The translations under genes and the position numbers were made by a program. The notes below the pieces were generated by a model that was not told the DNA's origin, made no database searches, and saw only the letters and a program-made list of their open reading frames with translations. This document shows, piece after piece, positions 1-7,498 of a stretch of DNA of 9,326 nucleotides. How positions within the stretch are numbered: the stretch's first letter is position 1; each line of letters opens with the position of its first letter. This DNA comes from an uncultured Novosphingobium sp. Lineage in GTDB: Bacteria > Pseudomonadota > Alphaproteobacteria > Sphingomonadales > Sphingomonadaceae. The stretch covers positions 1 to 9,326 of the forward strand of contig CAMPHR010000067.1 in NCBI GenBank assembly GCA_946886075.1, in the 5' to 3' direction.

Positions 1-68
1 CATGGACACCGCGCCTTCGATCATTATTTAGGCCCGCAATGCAAGGGAAAAAGAGGATAGACGCTGCA

Positions 69-413
69 TCAGGCCGGCTCGCCCAACTCCTCCAACGCGG
101 TAAAGCGCTGTGACCAGAGCGCCCCGTAAATGGCCATCCACTGGACCACCGGAGCCAAGCCCTTCACCCGCGCCGCATAATAGGTTTCCCGCCCGGCACG
201 CCGAGCTGTCACCAGCCGCGCACGCTTAAGCTTGCCCAGGTGCCGCGACACCATCGGTTGCGACACGTCGGATACAGCCGTCAGCGCATGCACGCTCTGC
301 TCCCCCTCCTTCACCAGATATTCAAGCAATGCGCGCCGCGTCCCATCGGAAAGCGCCTTGAAAAGTTCGTCACATGCCGCCGAGCGGTCGCCACTTGAAA
401 CAGGATCGTTCAT
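69..413 (-). CDS. ArsR-family winged-helix transcriptional repressor
   Basis: Small (114 aa) DNA-binding repressor of the ArsR/SmtB fold. Residues 15-35 (DELFKALSDGTRRALLEYL) match the family's first helices. The helix-turn-helix is about residues 40-68, with recognition helix SQPMVSRHLGKLKRARL, followed by the wing RRAGRETYY (71-79). The only cysteine is C14, and the metal-binding ELCVCDL-type motif in helix 3 is absent, so arsenic or cadmium sensing is unlikely. The C-terminal W-x6-LW-x2-RF-x2-LEE pattern resembles the metal-free ArsR proteins often paired with SRPBCC/AHSA1 genes; such a partner would lie off the left edge and cannot be seen. The gene is divergent from ccrM. A palindrome eight bases upstream of the start suggests autoregulation. 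The start ATG has no strong ribosome binding site; the short leader may be near-leaderless. Family call is firm; the signal sensed is unknown. Confidence 0.9.
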   Translation of the reverse strand: MNDPVSSGDRSAACDELFKALSDGTRRALLEYLVKEGEQSVHALTAVSDVSQPMVSRHLGKLKRARLVTARRAGRETYYAARVKGLAPVVQWMAIYGALWSQRFTALEELGEPA

Positions 414-420
414 TGCGAAC

Positions 421-440
421 TCATAACCAAATGATTATGA
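421..440. promoter_or_regulatory. Putative ArsR operator palindrome overlapping a -10-like element
   Basis: The sequence TCATAACCA-AA-TGATTATGA is an imperfect 20-bp dyad in which eight of ten base pairs match. AT-rich dyads with ATAACCA/TGGTTAT-like arms are typical ArsR-family operators. On the minus strand it contains CATAAT (434-439), which could be the -10 box of the arsR gene whose ATG lies at 411-413, so binding there would block transcription. No convincing -35 is visible. Autoregulation is inferred from position. Confidence 0.5.
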
Positions 441-514
441 GAAGATCAAGCGGAGACCGTTTTTAAGGGGTCGAAGCGACGTTAACCAAAAAAAGTTGGC
501 GGGGTCCAGCAGCT

Positions 515-1840
<1,326 letters not shown>

Positions 1841-1872
1841 GATAATCAGACGCCAAAATTCAAACCAACCTC

Positions 1873-1947
1873 CGTTCGGGCTGAGCCTGTCGAAGCCCCT
1901 TACTTTCCTTTAACGAGGAAAAGCCCTCGACAGGCCCAGCGTGAACG
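1873..1947. repeat. Extragenic palindromic repeat pair forming a long hairpin between ccrM and folP
   Basis: CGTTCGGGCTGAGCCTGTCG (start of the unit at 1873-1895) has a degenerate inverted partner at 1925-1947, about 19 of 23 positions matching. Between them TTTCCT (1904-1909) and AGGAAA (1916-1921) form an inner stem. The whole unit could fold as one long hairpin in the ccrM-folP spacer. Read on the other strand it gives the peptide LRQAQPER, a familiar artefact in over-predicted ORFs. The first 27 bases recur exactly at 3294-3320. It may modulate readthrough from ccrM to folP or RNA stability; that is inference. Confidence 0.8.
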
Positions 1948-1956
1948 AGACCATCA

Positions 1957-3081
1957 ATGACCCTCTCCACCGTCCCCCAGAACGCCCGGCTGTACCTAAA
2001 GCCAACATGGTTCGTCCCCTCCCCCATCGGCCTGCCCGATGGGTCAGCCGCACGCATGGCCAACGGCCTCATCTGGTTCCAGGCCTATGAGCTAACCGCC
2101 CTCCAAGGCTCCCAACGCCTCGCCCGAACCACAATCCCGGTCGCCCAGTTCGCGCAAACCATCGCCACCCTCCCCGACGCGCTCGCCGAAAGAGCCCAGC
2201 GCCTCGCCGCCAATATTTCCGCCCAACGCCAGCCGCTCGCACTAGGCGATCGCACCATCCGCTTCGACGCGCCGCAGGTCATGGCGATCCTCAACGTGAC
2301 ACCCGACAGCTTCTCCGATGGCGGCAAGCATATGGACGATCCGCAAGCCGCAGCCGACGCTGGCTTCGCCATGGCAGCCGCAGGCGCAGCGCTGATCGAC
2401 ATAGGCGGCGAATCCACCCGCCCCAAAGCCCCCAAAGTTTGGGAAGGCGACGAAATCGCCCGCGTCGTGCCGGTCATCGAAAAGCTCGCAGCTGCAGGCG
2501 TCCCCGTCTCGATCGACACCCGCAAGGCCACGGTGATGGAGGCAGCGCTCGCAGCAGGCGCAAAGGTCATCAACGATGTCAGTGCCCTTGCCCATGATCC
2601 CCGCGCCATGGAAGTCGCGGCCCGCGCCGCCTGCCCCATCATCCTGATGCACGCCCCATCCTCCGGCGACGACCCGCACGACAACCCAAGCGGCTATGGC
2701 GACGTCATCGCCGACGTCTTCGACATGCTCGAAAGCCGCATTGAAGCCTGCGTGGCCGGAGGGATCACACGCGACAGGATCATGGTCGACCCAGGCCTCG
2801 GCTTCGGCAAGTCGCTCGCCGACAATCTGGCGCTGGTCAACAGCCTCGCCGTCTTCCAGGGCCTCGGCGTCCCCCTGCTCTTCGCCGGAAGCCGCAAGCG
2901 GTTGATCGGCGCGCTCTCCAATGAAGCCCCCGCCCCCGACCGCCTGGGAGGCTCCATCGCCCTAGCCTTCCGCGCCGCACAATCGGGCGCCCAGATGGTG
3001 CGCGTCCATGATGTGAAGGAAAGCGTCCAAGCCCTCCACCTATGGCGCGGCCTCGCCGACGCGGGACTCAGCGCGGTTTAG
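1957..3081 (+). CDS. folP: Dihydropteroate synthase, long form with N-terminal extension
   Basis: Cytosolic folate-pathway enzyme that joins 6-hydroxymethyl-7,8-dihydropterin pyrophosphate to p-aminobenzoate, giving 7,8-dihydropteroate; the target of sulfonamides. The TIM-barrel domain covers residues 107 to about 370. It shows NVTPDSFSDGG (113-123), GGESTRP (150-156), SIDT (185-188), NDV (206-208), DPGLGFGK (278-285), GSRK (311-314) and RVHDV (349-353). The first 105 residues or so are extra compared with the usual 270-285-aa enzyme; LYLKPTWFVPSPIGLPDGSA and GLIWFQAYEL look like a conserved fold, and I recall similar extensions in other sphingomonad FolP proteins, which favours the ATG at 1957. 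The ribosome binding site is weak. The segment after MHAP (231-234) is divergent from the more usual MHMQG-type sequence. ccrM precedes it on the same strand after 116 bp, so co-transcription is possible. Confidence 0.95.
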   Translation: MTLSTVPQNARLYLKPTWFVPSPIGLPDGSAARMANGLIWFQAYELTALQGSQRLARTTIPVAQFAQTIATLPDALAERAQRLAANISAQRQPLALGDRTIRFDAPQVMAILNVTPDSFSDGGKHMDDPQAAADAGFAMAAAGAALIDIGGESTRPKAPKVWEGDEIARVVPVIEKLAAAGVPVSIDTRKATVMEAALAAGAKVINDVSALAHDPRAMEVAARAACPIILMHAPSSGDDPHDNPSGYGDVIADVFDMLESRIEACVAGGITRDRIMVDPGLGFGKSLADNLALVNSLAVFQGLGVPLLFAGSRKRLIGALSNEAPAPDRLGGSIALAFRAAQSGAQMVRVHDVKESVQALHLWRGLADAGLSAV

Positions 3082-3082
3082 A

Positions 3083-3238
3083 GTATGATTATGCTTGAGT
3101 GATCGTCACCCCGGACTTCATCGGGGGTCCCGCTTCTTATCTGACGCTACCGAGGCAGCGGGACCCCGGGTCGAGCCCGGGGTGACGGAAAATCAACCTT
3201 AGTGCCGATGCTTCCGTGTAAAACGACCACCCTCTAAG
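3083..3238. repeat. Roughly 156-bp palindromic extragenic repeat, copy 1
   Basis: This copy matches 4204-4359 in the same orientation. The exact shared blocks include GTGATCGTCACCCCGGACTT (3099-3118), GGGTCCCGCTTCT, ATCTGACG, TCCGTGTAA and CTCTAAG (3232-3238). Internally, GTCACCCCGG (3105-3114) pairs with 3177-3186, and GGGGTCCCGCT (3124-3134) pairs with 3157-3167. ACCCCGGG-TCGA-GCCCGGGGT (3163-3182, overlapping one C) is a strong local palindrome. It begins right after the folP stop, so it could end or weaken folP transcription. The rest of the 362-bp gap to the next gene has two short elements of another repeat family and no credible gene. Confidence 0.85.
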
Positions 3239-3293
3239 GATCGCAAACGCTCTTAACCTGGCCGCCCTGAGCCTCAGGCCAACAACCCAAGCC

Positions 3294-3320
3294 CGTTCGG
3301 GCTGAGCCTGTCGAAGCCCC
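3294..3320. repeat. Second copy of the GGGCTGAGCCTGTCGAAG extragenic repeat
   Basis: These 27 bases are identical to 1873-1899. Unlike the first copy, no inverted partner follows within 100 bases, so this is a half unit. A short dyad, CCTGAG-C-CTCAGG, lies just before it at 3266-3278. Confidence 0.8.
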
Positions 3321-3387
3321 CCACTTCTCTTCAGCAAATATAGTCCGTGCAGCAGCAAAGGCCTGCTATCAGCGCAACATCAATAAC

Positions 3388-3411
3388 CGTTCAGGCTGAG
3401 CGGAGCGAACG
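3388..3411. repeat. Possible degenerate relative of the GGCTGAGC repeat
   Basis: CGTTCAGGCTGAGC begins like the repeat at 3294 but continues GGAGCGAACG, so its ends (CGTTC and GAACG) form a short stem. It lies 33 bases beyond the 3' end of the L,D-transpeptidase gene, without a T-run. Confidence 0.4.
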
Positions 3412-3443
3412 CACTAGCCCTGCCCGCCACCTCCACACCAACT

Positions 3444-4133
3444 CTACCAGCGCCGCAACCTCGGCCGAAACACACTCGGATCAACCGCCAGCACAGGTAT
3501 TTCACTCGCCGCCAACTCGACCTTCGCCTGCTCCACCACAGGCGGCGTGGCGCGGGGCGTGAAAGTCACCACCGCCGTCCCCGGATCATCCATCACCAGC
3601 CGATCCAGCATCAAGGCAGGCCCCAACTCATCCGCATTCACCCGAACCAGCGTGCCAAGCTGCGTCATCCCGAACAATGTCCGGGCAAAGCCAGTCGGAA
3701 GCCTGATGCACCCATGGCTCGCCGGATATCCGGGATTATGCCCCGCATGCAGCGCCACCCCATCCCAGGTCAGCCGTTGCATGAAAGGCATGGGCGCGTT
3801 GCTGTAGAGATTGGATCGATGCCACTCCCGCTTTTGCAGGATCGGGAACTCTCCCGTCGGCGTCCGGTGCCCCGGCGTACCCGTGGACACGCTCGCTAGT
3901 CCAACCAGCCGATCGCCGCTGTAGACATGCACCATCTGCCGCTGAAGGCTGATGATCAGGTAAAGCGGTCCGTCGAAAGGCCCTTCTTCCAGCCAACGAT
4001 AGCCGCCGGGCTGAAGCGCCTCCCCATCCGCAACCGCGGCCTCCGCCGCCGCTTCATGCGTCGGGCAAATAGAGATTAGAGCGACAAGCGCCAGCAGGAA
4101 CGGCATTACGCGCATTAAGTCTTTCTTAATCAT
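3444..4133 (-). CDS. Secreted YkuD-family L,D-transpeptidase
   Basis: Periplasmic enzyme of the YkuD fold that remodels peptidoglycan by making 3-3 peptide crosslinks or attaching proteins to meso-diaminopimelate; which one cannot be told from sequence. The 229-aa product opens with a signal peptide: basic MIKKDLMR, hydrophobic 10-22, probable cleavage near AEA (30-32). The YkuD domain covers about 56-166. The active-site segment has H129, H140, G141, the nucleophile C142 and R144 in HAGHNPGYPASHGCIRLP. The 60-residue tail after the domain (167-229) has no feature I recognise. No ribosome binding site precedes the ATG at 4131-4133, and a candidate -10 overlaps it; the ATG at 4113-4115 (residue 7) is a serious alternative and keeps a signal peptide. 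It stands alone between two copies of a palindromic repeat. Confidence 0.92.
   Translation of the reverse strand: MIKKDLMRVMPFLLALVALISICPTHEAAAEAAVADGEALQPGGYRWLEEGPFDGPLYLIISLQRQMVHVYSGDRLVGLASVSTGTPGHRTPTGEFPILQKREWHRSNLYSNAPMPFMQRLTWDGVALHAGHNPGYPASHGCIRLPTGFARTLFGMTQLGTLVRVNADELGPALMLDRLVMDDPGTAVVTFTPRATPPVVEQAKVELAASEIPVLAVDPSVFRPRLRRW
4115..4129. promoter_or_regulatory. Perfect CtrA-type box TTAA-N7-TTAA at the L,D-transpeptidase start
   Basis: TTAA-GTCTTTC-TTAA matches the full CtrA consensus known from Caulobacter. It lies inside the first codons if translation starts at 4133, or immediately upstream of the ATG if it starts at 4115, around the predicted transcription start. Bound there, CtrA would more likely repress than activate. 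The word TTTCTTAAT (4122-4130) recurs at 4176-4184. One such match in 9 kb can arise by chance, so function is inference. Confidence 0.4.
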
Positions 4134-4158
4134 AATGCACGGAAACGCCAGCCAACAA
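4129..4158 (-). promoter_or_regulatory. Candidate sigma-70-type promoter of the L,D-transpeptidase gene
   Basis: On the minus strand TTGTTG (4153-4158) and TATGAT (4129-4134) are separated by 18 bases and match the -35 and -10 consensus at four and five of six positions. Transcription would begin near 4122, inside the CtrA-type box and past the upstream ATG, which would favour translation from 4115. Confidence 0.35.
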
Positions 4159-4203
4159 GCGGCTTGCCACTCGCGTTTCTTAATCCCTCAGTGGCACAGG
4201 CTG

Positions 4204-4359
4204 GAGCATGGTCAAGTGTGAGTGATCGTCACCCCGGACTTGCTCCGGGGTCCCGCTTCTATCTGACGATATCGAGGCAACGAGACCTTGGGGGCAGGCC
4301 TGGGGGTGGCGGAAATGGCCCTGATGCAGATGCTCCGTGTAAGACGGTCACGCTCTAAG
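4204..4359. repeat. Roughly 156-bp palindromic extragenic repeat, copy 2
   Basis: Same orientation as 3083-3238. Here the left palindrome is intact: ACCCCGGA (4231-4238) and TCCGGGGT (4244-4251) pair across CTTGC. The right half (4287-4310) has decayed; the reverse holds for copy 1. The end block CTCTAAG is at 4353-4359. The remaining 134 bases to the end of rnhB hold no credible gene. With the transpeptidase upstream region, this makes up the 360-bp gap between that gene and rnhB. Confidence 0.85.
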
Positions 4360-4422
4360 AAGCCGCGATCCGCCCGATGCGGACTGAGAGCGCCAGCTGC
4401 CACCGGTCGATCTTGTGACCGC

Positions 4423-4444
4423 AAAAACCAGCCGCCGTCGGGCT
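4423..4444 (-). terminator. Weak candidate terminator after rnhB
   Basis: Read on the minus strand, AGCC (4444-4441) and GGCT (4433-4430) form a short GC stem with a seven-base loop, followed after GG by five T (4427-4423). It lies 50 bases beyond the rnhB stop. The four-pair stem is marginal. Confidence 0.25.
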
Positions 4445-4493
4445 TACCCTTGAATGTCTAAGTCGGCCAATCTGGCGGCCGTTCAGCGAAGTC

Positions 4494-5093
4494 CTACAGC
4501 AAGACCAATTGCGCGACCGGCGCGAAGCTGCGTCGATGCAGCGGCGTCGGGCCATGTTCCCGTAGAGCCGCCAGATGCATCGGGCTGCCATAGCCCTTGT
4601 TGCTTTCCCAGCCATAATGAGGGTGCGCCGCCGCCGCCTCGATCATCATGCGGTCCCGCGTTTCCTTGGCCAAAATCGACGCGGCGGCGATCGACAGGCA
4701 TTTGGCGTCCCCCTCGACCACGGCCGTCGATGCCCATCGCCATTTCGGGCAGCGATTGCCGTCCACCAGCACATGCGCGCAATCATGCGCCAGCGCCTCG
4801 ACCGCGCGCGTCATCGCCAGCATCGTCGCCCACAAGATGTTGATCTCATCGATCTCATCGACCGACGCCACGCCAATGCCCCAGCACAGCGCCCGCGCCT
4901 TGATCTCACCCTCCAGCACCGCGCGACGTGCGGCGGTCAGCTGCTTGCTGTCATTCAGGCCGTCCGGACAATCCTCCTGCCGCAGGATGACGGCGGCAGC
5001 CACCACTGGCCCCGCCAGCGGCCCTCTGCCCGCCTCATCCACGCCCGCGACCAGACCGGGGTGATGCAGCCGCTCATGTGCAAAGTCAGGCAT
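4494..5093 (-). CDS. rnhB: Ribonuclease HII
   Basis: Cytosolic endonuclease that cuts the RNA strand of RNA-DNA hybrids, including single ribonucleotides in DNA. The 199-aa product has the family signature GVDEAGRGPLAGPV (17-30) with acidic catalytic residues D19 and E20, LNDSKQL (46-52), a third acid at D111 in VDGN, and the ASILAKETRDRMM segment (138-150) with D147. HPHYGWESNKGYG (157-169) is the conserved late motif. I chose the ATG at 5091-5093 because it leaves the usual short lead before the signature; an in-frame ATG at 5129 would add a 12-residue tail (MGRWGLRSGFIC) with no family support. The start overlaps the end of thiD by 8 nt and has no strong ribosome binding site, pointing to translational coupling. 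It is the last gene of the glmM operon. Confidence 0.95.
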   Translation of the reverse strand: MPDFAHERLHHPGLVAGVDEAGRGPLAGPVVAAAVILRQEDCPDGLNDSKQLTAARRAVLEGEIKARALCWGIGVASVDEIDEINILWATMLAMTRAVEALAHDCAHVLVDGNRCPKWRWASTAVVEGDAKCLSIAAASILAKETRDRMMIEAAAAHPHYGWESNKGYGSPMHLAALREHGPTPLHRRSFAPVAQLVLL

Positions 5094-5847
5094 GCAAATG
5101 AAACCCGAACGGAGCCCCCATCGGCCCATGCCCCTGCCCCAGCCCCGGCGCCAACGTCAATGCCTCCCGTACATATTTACGAGCAAATTTAACGGCTTCT
5201 ATCAGATTTCCGCCCTGCCCCAACTGAGTAGCAATAGCACTGGCAAGGGTACACCCTGTCCCATGCGTATGAATCGTTTCAATTCGCGCATTGCTCCACG
5301 ACTTCACCAAACCGCGCGGCCCAATCAGCCGATCCGTCAGCATCGCGCCCTCGCCATGTCCGCCCTTCGCCAGCACATGCGTATCAAACCGGATCGCGAT
5401 CTCCTCGCCCCCCAGCGCCTCCAACTCCGGAATATTCGGCGTCACCAAGGTCGCCAGCGCCATCAACCGCTCAAAAGCCGCGATCGTCGCCTCATCGGCC
5501 AGCACCGATCCGCTGGTCGCGACCATGACGGGATCGAATATGATCGGCACATTGGTCAGTTGCGCGAGCCGATCGGCGACAGCCTCCGCAGTCTCAGCCG
5601 AACCGATCATCCCGATCTTGACCGCATCGACACCAATATCGCCAATGACGCTCTCCATCTGCTGCACCACCATGGCCGCAGGCACCGCATGCACACCCTG
5701 CACACCCTGCGTGTTCTGGGCCGTGATCGCCGTCACAGCGGTCATGGCATGCCCACCCAGCAGCGTGACTGTGCGGATATCTGCCTGAATGCCAGCACCT
5801 CCACCGCTATCGGAACCAGCGATGATCAAGATCCGCGCGGGCTTCAT
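5086..5847 (-). CDS. thiD: Bifunctional hydroxymethylpyrimidine kinase/phosphomethylpyrimidine kinase
   Basis: Thiamine-pathway kinase that phosphorylates 4-amino-5-hydroxymethyl-2-methylpyrimidine (HMP) to HMP-P and then HMP-PP, the pyrimidine half of thiamine phosphate. The 253-aa product is full length for a ribokinase-fold ThiD. It shows AGSDSGGGAGIQAD (10-23) for substrate binding, AQNTQGV (43-49), KIGM (77-80), DPVM (105-108), TPNIPELEAL (136-145), KGGH (161-164), and HGTGCT (195-200) forming the anion hole with its nearby catalytic base. The ATG at 5845-5847 gives a canonical N-terminus (MKPARILIIAGSDS) and shares ATGA with the stop of the upstream gene; a longer in-frame reading to 5943 only adds antisense-like sequence through that gene. 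No other thiamine gene is in the window, so it is carried here as an operon passenger. Confidence 0.95.
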   Translation of the reverse strand: MKPARILIIAGSDSGGGAGIQADIRTVTLLGGHAMTAVTAITAQNTQGVQGVHAVPAAMVVQQMESVIGDIGVDAVKIGMIGSAETAEAVADRLAQLTNVPIIFDPVMVATSGSVLADEATIAAFERLMALATLVTPNIPELEALGGEEIAIRFDTHVLAKGGHGEGAMLTDRLIGPRGLVKSWSNARIETIHTHGTGCTLASAIATQLGQGGNLIEAVKFARKYVREALTLAPGLGQGHGPMGAPFGFHLHA

Positions 5848-6068
5848 CCCTTGTAATGACGCTCGGTGGAGGCGGGATGACGGGCAAGCGCGTCGCCTGT
5901 ACGGGTCGGGCGATCCATCAATTCCCCGCCGCAGTTCGGACAACGGTCATCCAACGCCTCCGCGCAGACAGCGCAAAACGTGCATTCAAACGAGCAGATG
6001 AACGCGCCCGGCTCACCAGCAGGCAAGTCCACGCCGCACCGTTCGCAATCGGGACGCATGTCGAGCAT
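5844..6068 (-). CDS. DUF1272 family cysteine-rich (zinc-ribbon-like) protein
   Basis: A 74-aa protein matching the uncharacterised DUF1272 family, recognised from MRPDCERC near the N-terminus, ICSFECTFCAVCAE (24-37), RCPNCGGEL (42-50) and the late RHPAST. Eight cysteines (C8, C11, C25, C29, C32, C35, C43, C46), with three CxxC pairs, could bind two zinc ions; metal binding is inferred. There is no signal peptide or membrane segment, so it should be cytosolic. Its ATG shares one base with the glmM stop (TGATG) and its stop overlaps the thiD start by 4 nt, so it is translated within the operon. Function is unknown for the family; nothing here fixes a role. Confidence 0.9.
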   Translation of the reverse strand: MLDMRPDCERCGVDLPAGEPGAFICSFECTFCAVCAEALDDRCPNCGGELMDRPTRTGDALARHPASTERHYKG

Positions 6069-7408
6069 CAGGCCGCGACCTTCGCCACGGCCTCACAGAT
6101 CCGGTCGACGACATCCTTGACCTGATCCTCCCTGTCCCCTTCAGCCATCACGCGGATGACGGGCTCGGTACCGGACGGGCGGATGACCAGTCTGCCGCAG
6201 CCATTAAGCTCCCCCTCGGCCTGCGAGATCACGCGCTTGACCTCCTCATGTTCCAGCGGCTTTCCGCCGGAAAAGCGGACATTCTTGAGCAGTTGCGGGA
6301 CGGGATCGAACTGGTGCAGCACCTCGCTTGCGGGCTTGCCCGAGCGGACCAGCGCCGCCAGCACTTGCAGCGCCGCGACCGTCCCGTCCCCGGTCGTCGC
6401 GTAATCCGACAGGATCATGTGCCCGGATTGCTCGCCGCCGACGTTGAAGCCTCCTTCCCGCATCCGCTCCAAAACATAGCGATCGCCGACTTTGGTACGC
6501 TCCAGGCCGATCCCCTGCGCCGCAAGATGGCGTTCGAGACCCAGGTTGGACATGACCGTGGCGACCAAGCCTCCGCCTTGCAGCAATCCGTCACGAGCGA
6601 AGTTGCTCGCGATCAGCGCCATGATCTGATCGCCGTCAACGATCTGACCCTTTTCATCCACAACGATCAGCCGGTCGGCGTCGCCATCAAGCGCAATCCC
6701 TATATCCGCGCCGGACGAGACGACTGTTTCCTGGCACAACAAGGGAGAAGTCGAGCCGCACCCATCGTTGATGTTGGTACCGCTGGGCGTCACCCCGATC
6801 GCGATCACCTCGGCGCCCAACTCCCAAAGAGCCGAGGGCGCGACCTGGTAAGCCGCGCCATTTGCGCAATCGATAACGATCTTCAGGCCGTCCAGTCGAA
6901 GATCGGCTGGAAAGCTGGATTTGACTGCATGGATATAACGGCCACGTGCATCCTCCACGCGGCGTGCGCGGCCGATGTCGGATGACGCAGCGAGAGGGAT
7001 ATCTTGCTCCAGCATGGCCTCTATCTTCAGCTCGTCTTCGTCGGACAGCTTGTAACCGTCAGGTCCGAACAGCTTGATGCCATTGTCGGCATAGGGATTA
7101 TGACTGGCCGAAATCATGACGCCCAAATCGGCGCGCATCGAATGGGCAAGCAACGCAACGGCAGGCGTCGGGATAGGACCGAATTGAACGACATCCATGC
7201 CGACCGCGGTAAAACCTGCTACCAGAGCGTTTTCAACCATATAGCCCGACAGGCGCGTATCCTTGCCGATCACCACCCGATGCCGGTGGCTACCCCGCTG
7301 GAAATGCTTGCCCGCAGCCATGCCGACCTTCATCGCCAGCTCGGCTGTCATCGGCCATTGATTAGTCCGTCCCCTGATCCCGTCCGTGCCGAAATAACGC
7401 CTGCTCAT
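6068..7408 (-). CDS. glmM: Phosphoglucosamine mutase
   Basis: Converts glucosamine-6-phosphate to glucosamine-1-phosphate, the step leading to UDP-GlcNAc for peptidoglycan and lipopolysaccharide. The 446-aa product is the normal length. It starts with the classic FGTDGIRG (6-13). S102 in ISASHNP (99-105) is the residue that carries the catalytic phosphate. DGDADR (241-246) binds Mg2+, GEQSGH (325-330) supports sugar binding, and RPSGTEP (410-416) forms the phosphate-binding loop. I chose the ATG at 7406-7408 because AGGA lies eight bases upstream and the protein begins [10 protein letters not shown] as in the family; an in-frame ATG at 7474 would add 22 unsupported residues. First gene of a four-gene operon, divergent from the symporter gene. 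Confidence 0.97.
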   Translation of the reverse strand: MSRRYFGTDGIRGRTNQWPMTAELAMKVGMAAGKHFQRGSHRHRVVIGKDTRLSGYMVENALVAGFTAVGMDVVQFGPIPTPAVALLAHSMRADLGVMISASHNPYADNGIKLFGPDGYKLSDEDELKIEAMLEQDIPLAASSDIGRARRVEDARGRYIHAVKSSFPADLRLDGLKIVIDCANGAAYQVAPSALWELGAEVIAIGVTPSGTNINDGCGSTSPLLCQETVVSSGADIGIALDGDADRLIVVDEKGQIVDGDQIMALIASNFARDGLLQGGGLVATVMSNLGLERHLAAQGIGLERTKVGDRYVLERMREGGFNVGGEQSGHMILSDYATTGDGTVAALQVLAALVRSGKPASEVLHQFDPVPQLLKNVRFSGGKPLEHEEVKRVISQAEGELNGCGRLVIRPSGTEPVIRVMAEGDREDQVKDVVDRICEAVAKVAA

Positions 7409-7445
7409 ATTTCCCGTCCTGCGATGCGGCTCTAAGCTGCGGTGG

Positions 7446-7497
7446 TCCATAGCAATCTTTGTTCGACTTTCCACCGCAGAGCCGTCATTCCATAGCA
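7446..7497. repeat. Nine-base direct repeat in the glmM/symporter divergent region
   Basis: TCCATAGCA occurs at 7446-7454 and 7489-7497, 43 bases apart, within the 90-bp region between the two divergent starts. It might be a regulator half-site or chance. I could not identify a convincing promoter for either gene in this short region. Confidence 0.3.
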
Positions 7498-7498
7498 G

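Noticed and set aside
1..3. CAT at the left edge, a possible ATG of a minus-strand gene after arsR (GAAGG about ten bases upstream)
   Set aside because: Only the start codon would be inside the window, so no product can be supported; a partner gene such as an SRPBCC/AHSA1 protein is only a guess.
3347..3562. Plus-strand frame of 71 codons overlapping the end of the L,D-transpeptidase gene
   Set aside because: Low-complexity Ser/Pro/Thr/Ala translation running through repeat sequence and antisense to a real gene; no ribosome binding site.
3083..4359. Composite transposon with the two repeats as ends
   Set aside because: The repeats are internally palindromic extragenic elements, no transposase is present between them, and I could not see target-site duplications.
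4842..4859. Tandem 9-base repeat GATCTCATC x2 in rnhB
   Set aside because: It encodes the DEIDEI stretch that fits the normal RnhB sequence at this point, so it is not an insertion.
5692..5709. Tandem 9-base repeat CACACCCTG x2 in thiD
   Set aside because: It encodes QGVQGV, the normal length for this ThiD segment, and gives no sign of an expansion.
5092..5856. Plus-strand frame of 254 codons antisense to thiD
   Set aside because: It covers almost exactly the thiD gene and has an Arg/His/Gln-rich composition without any recognisable domain.
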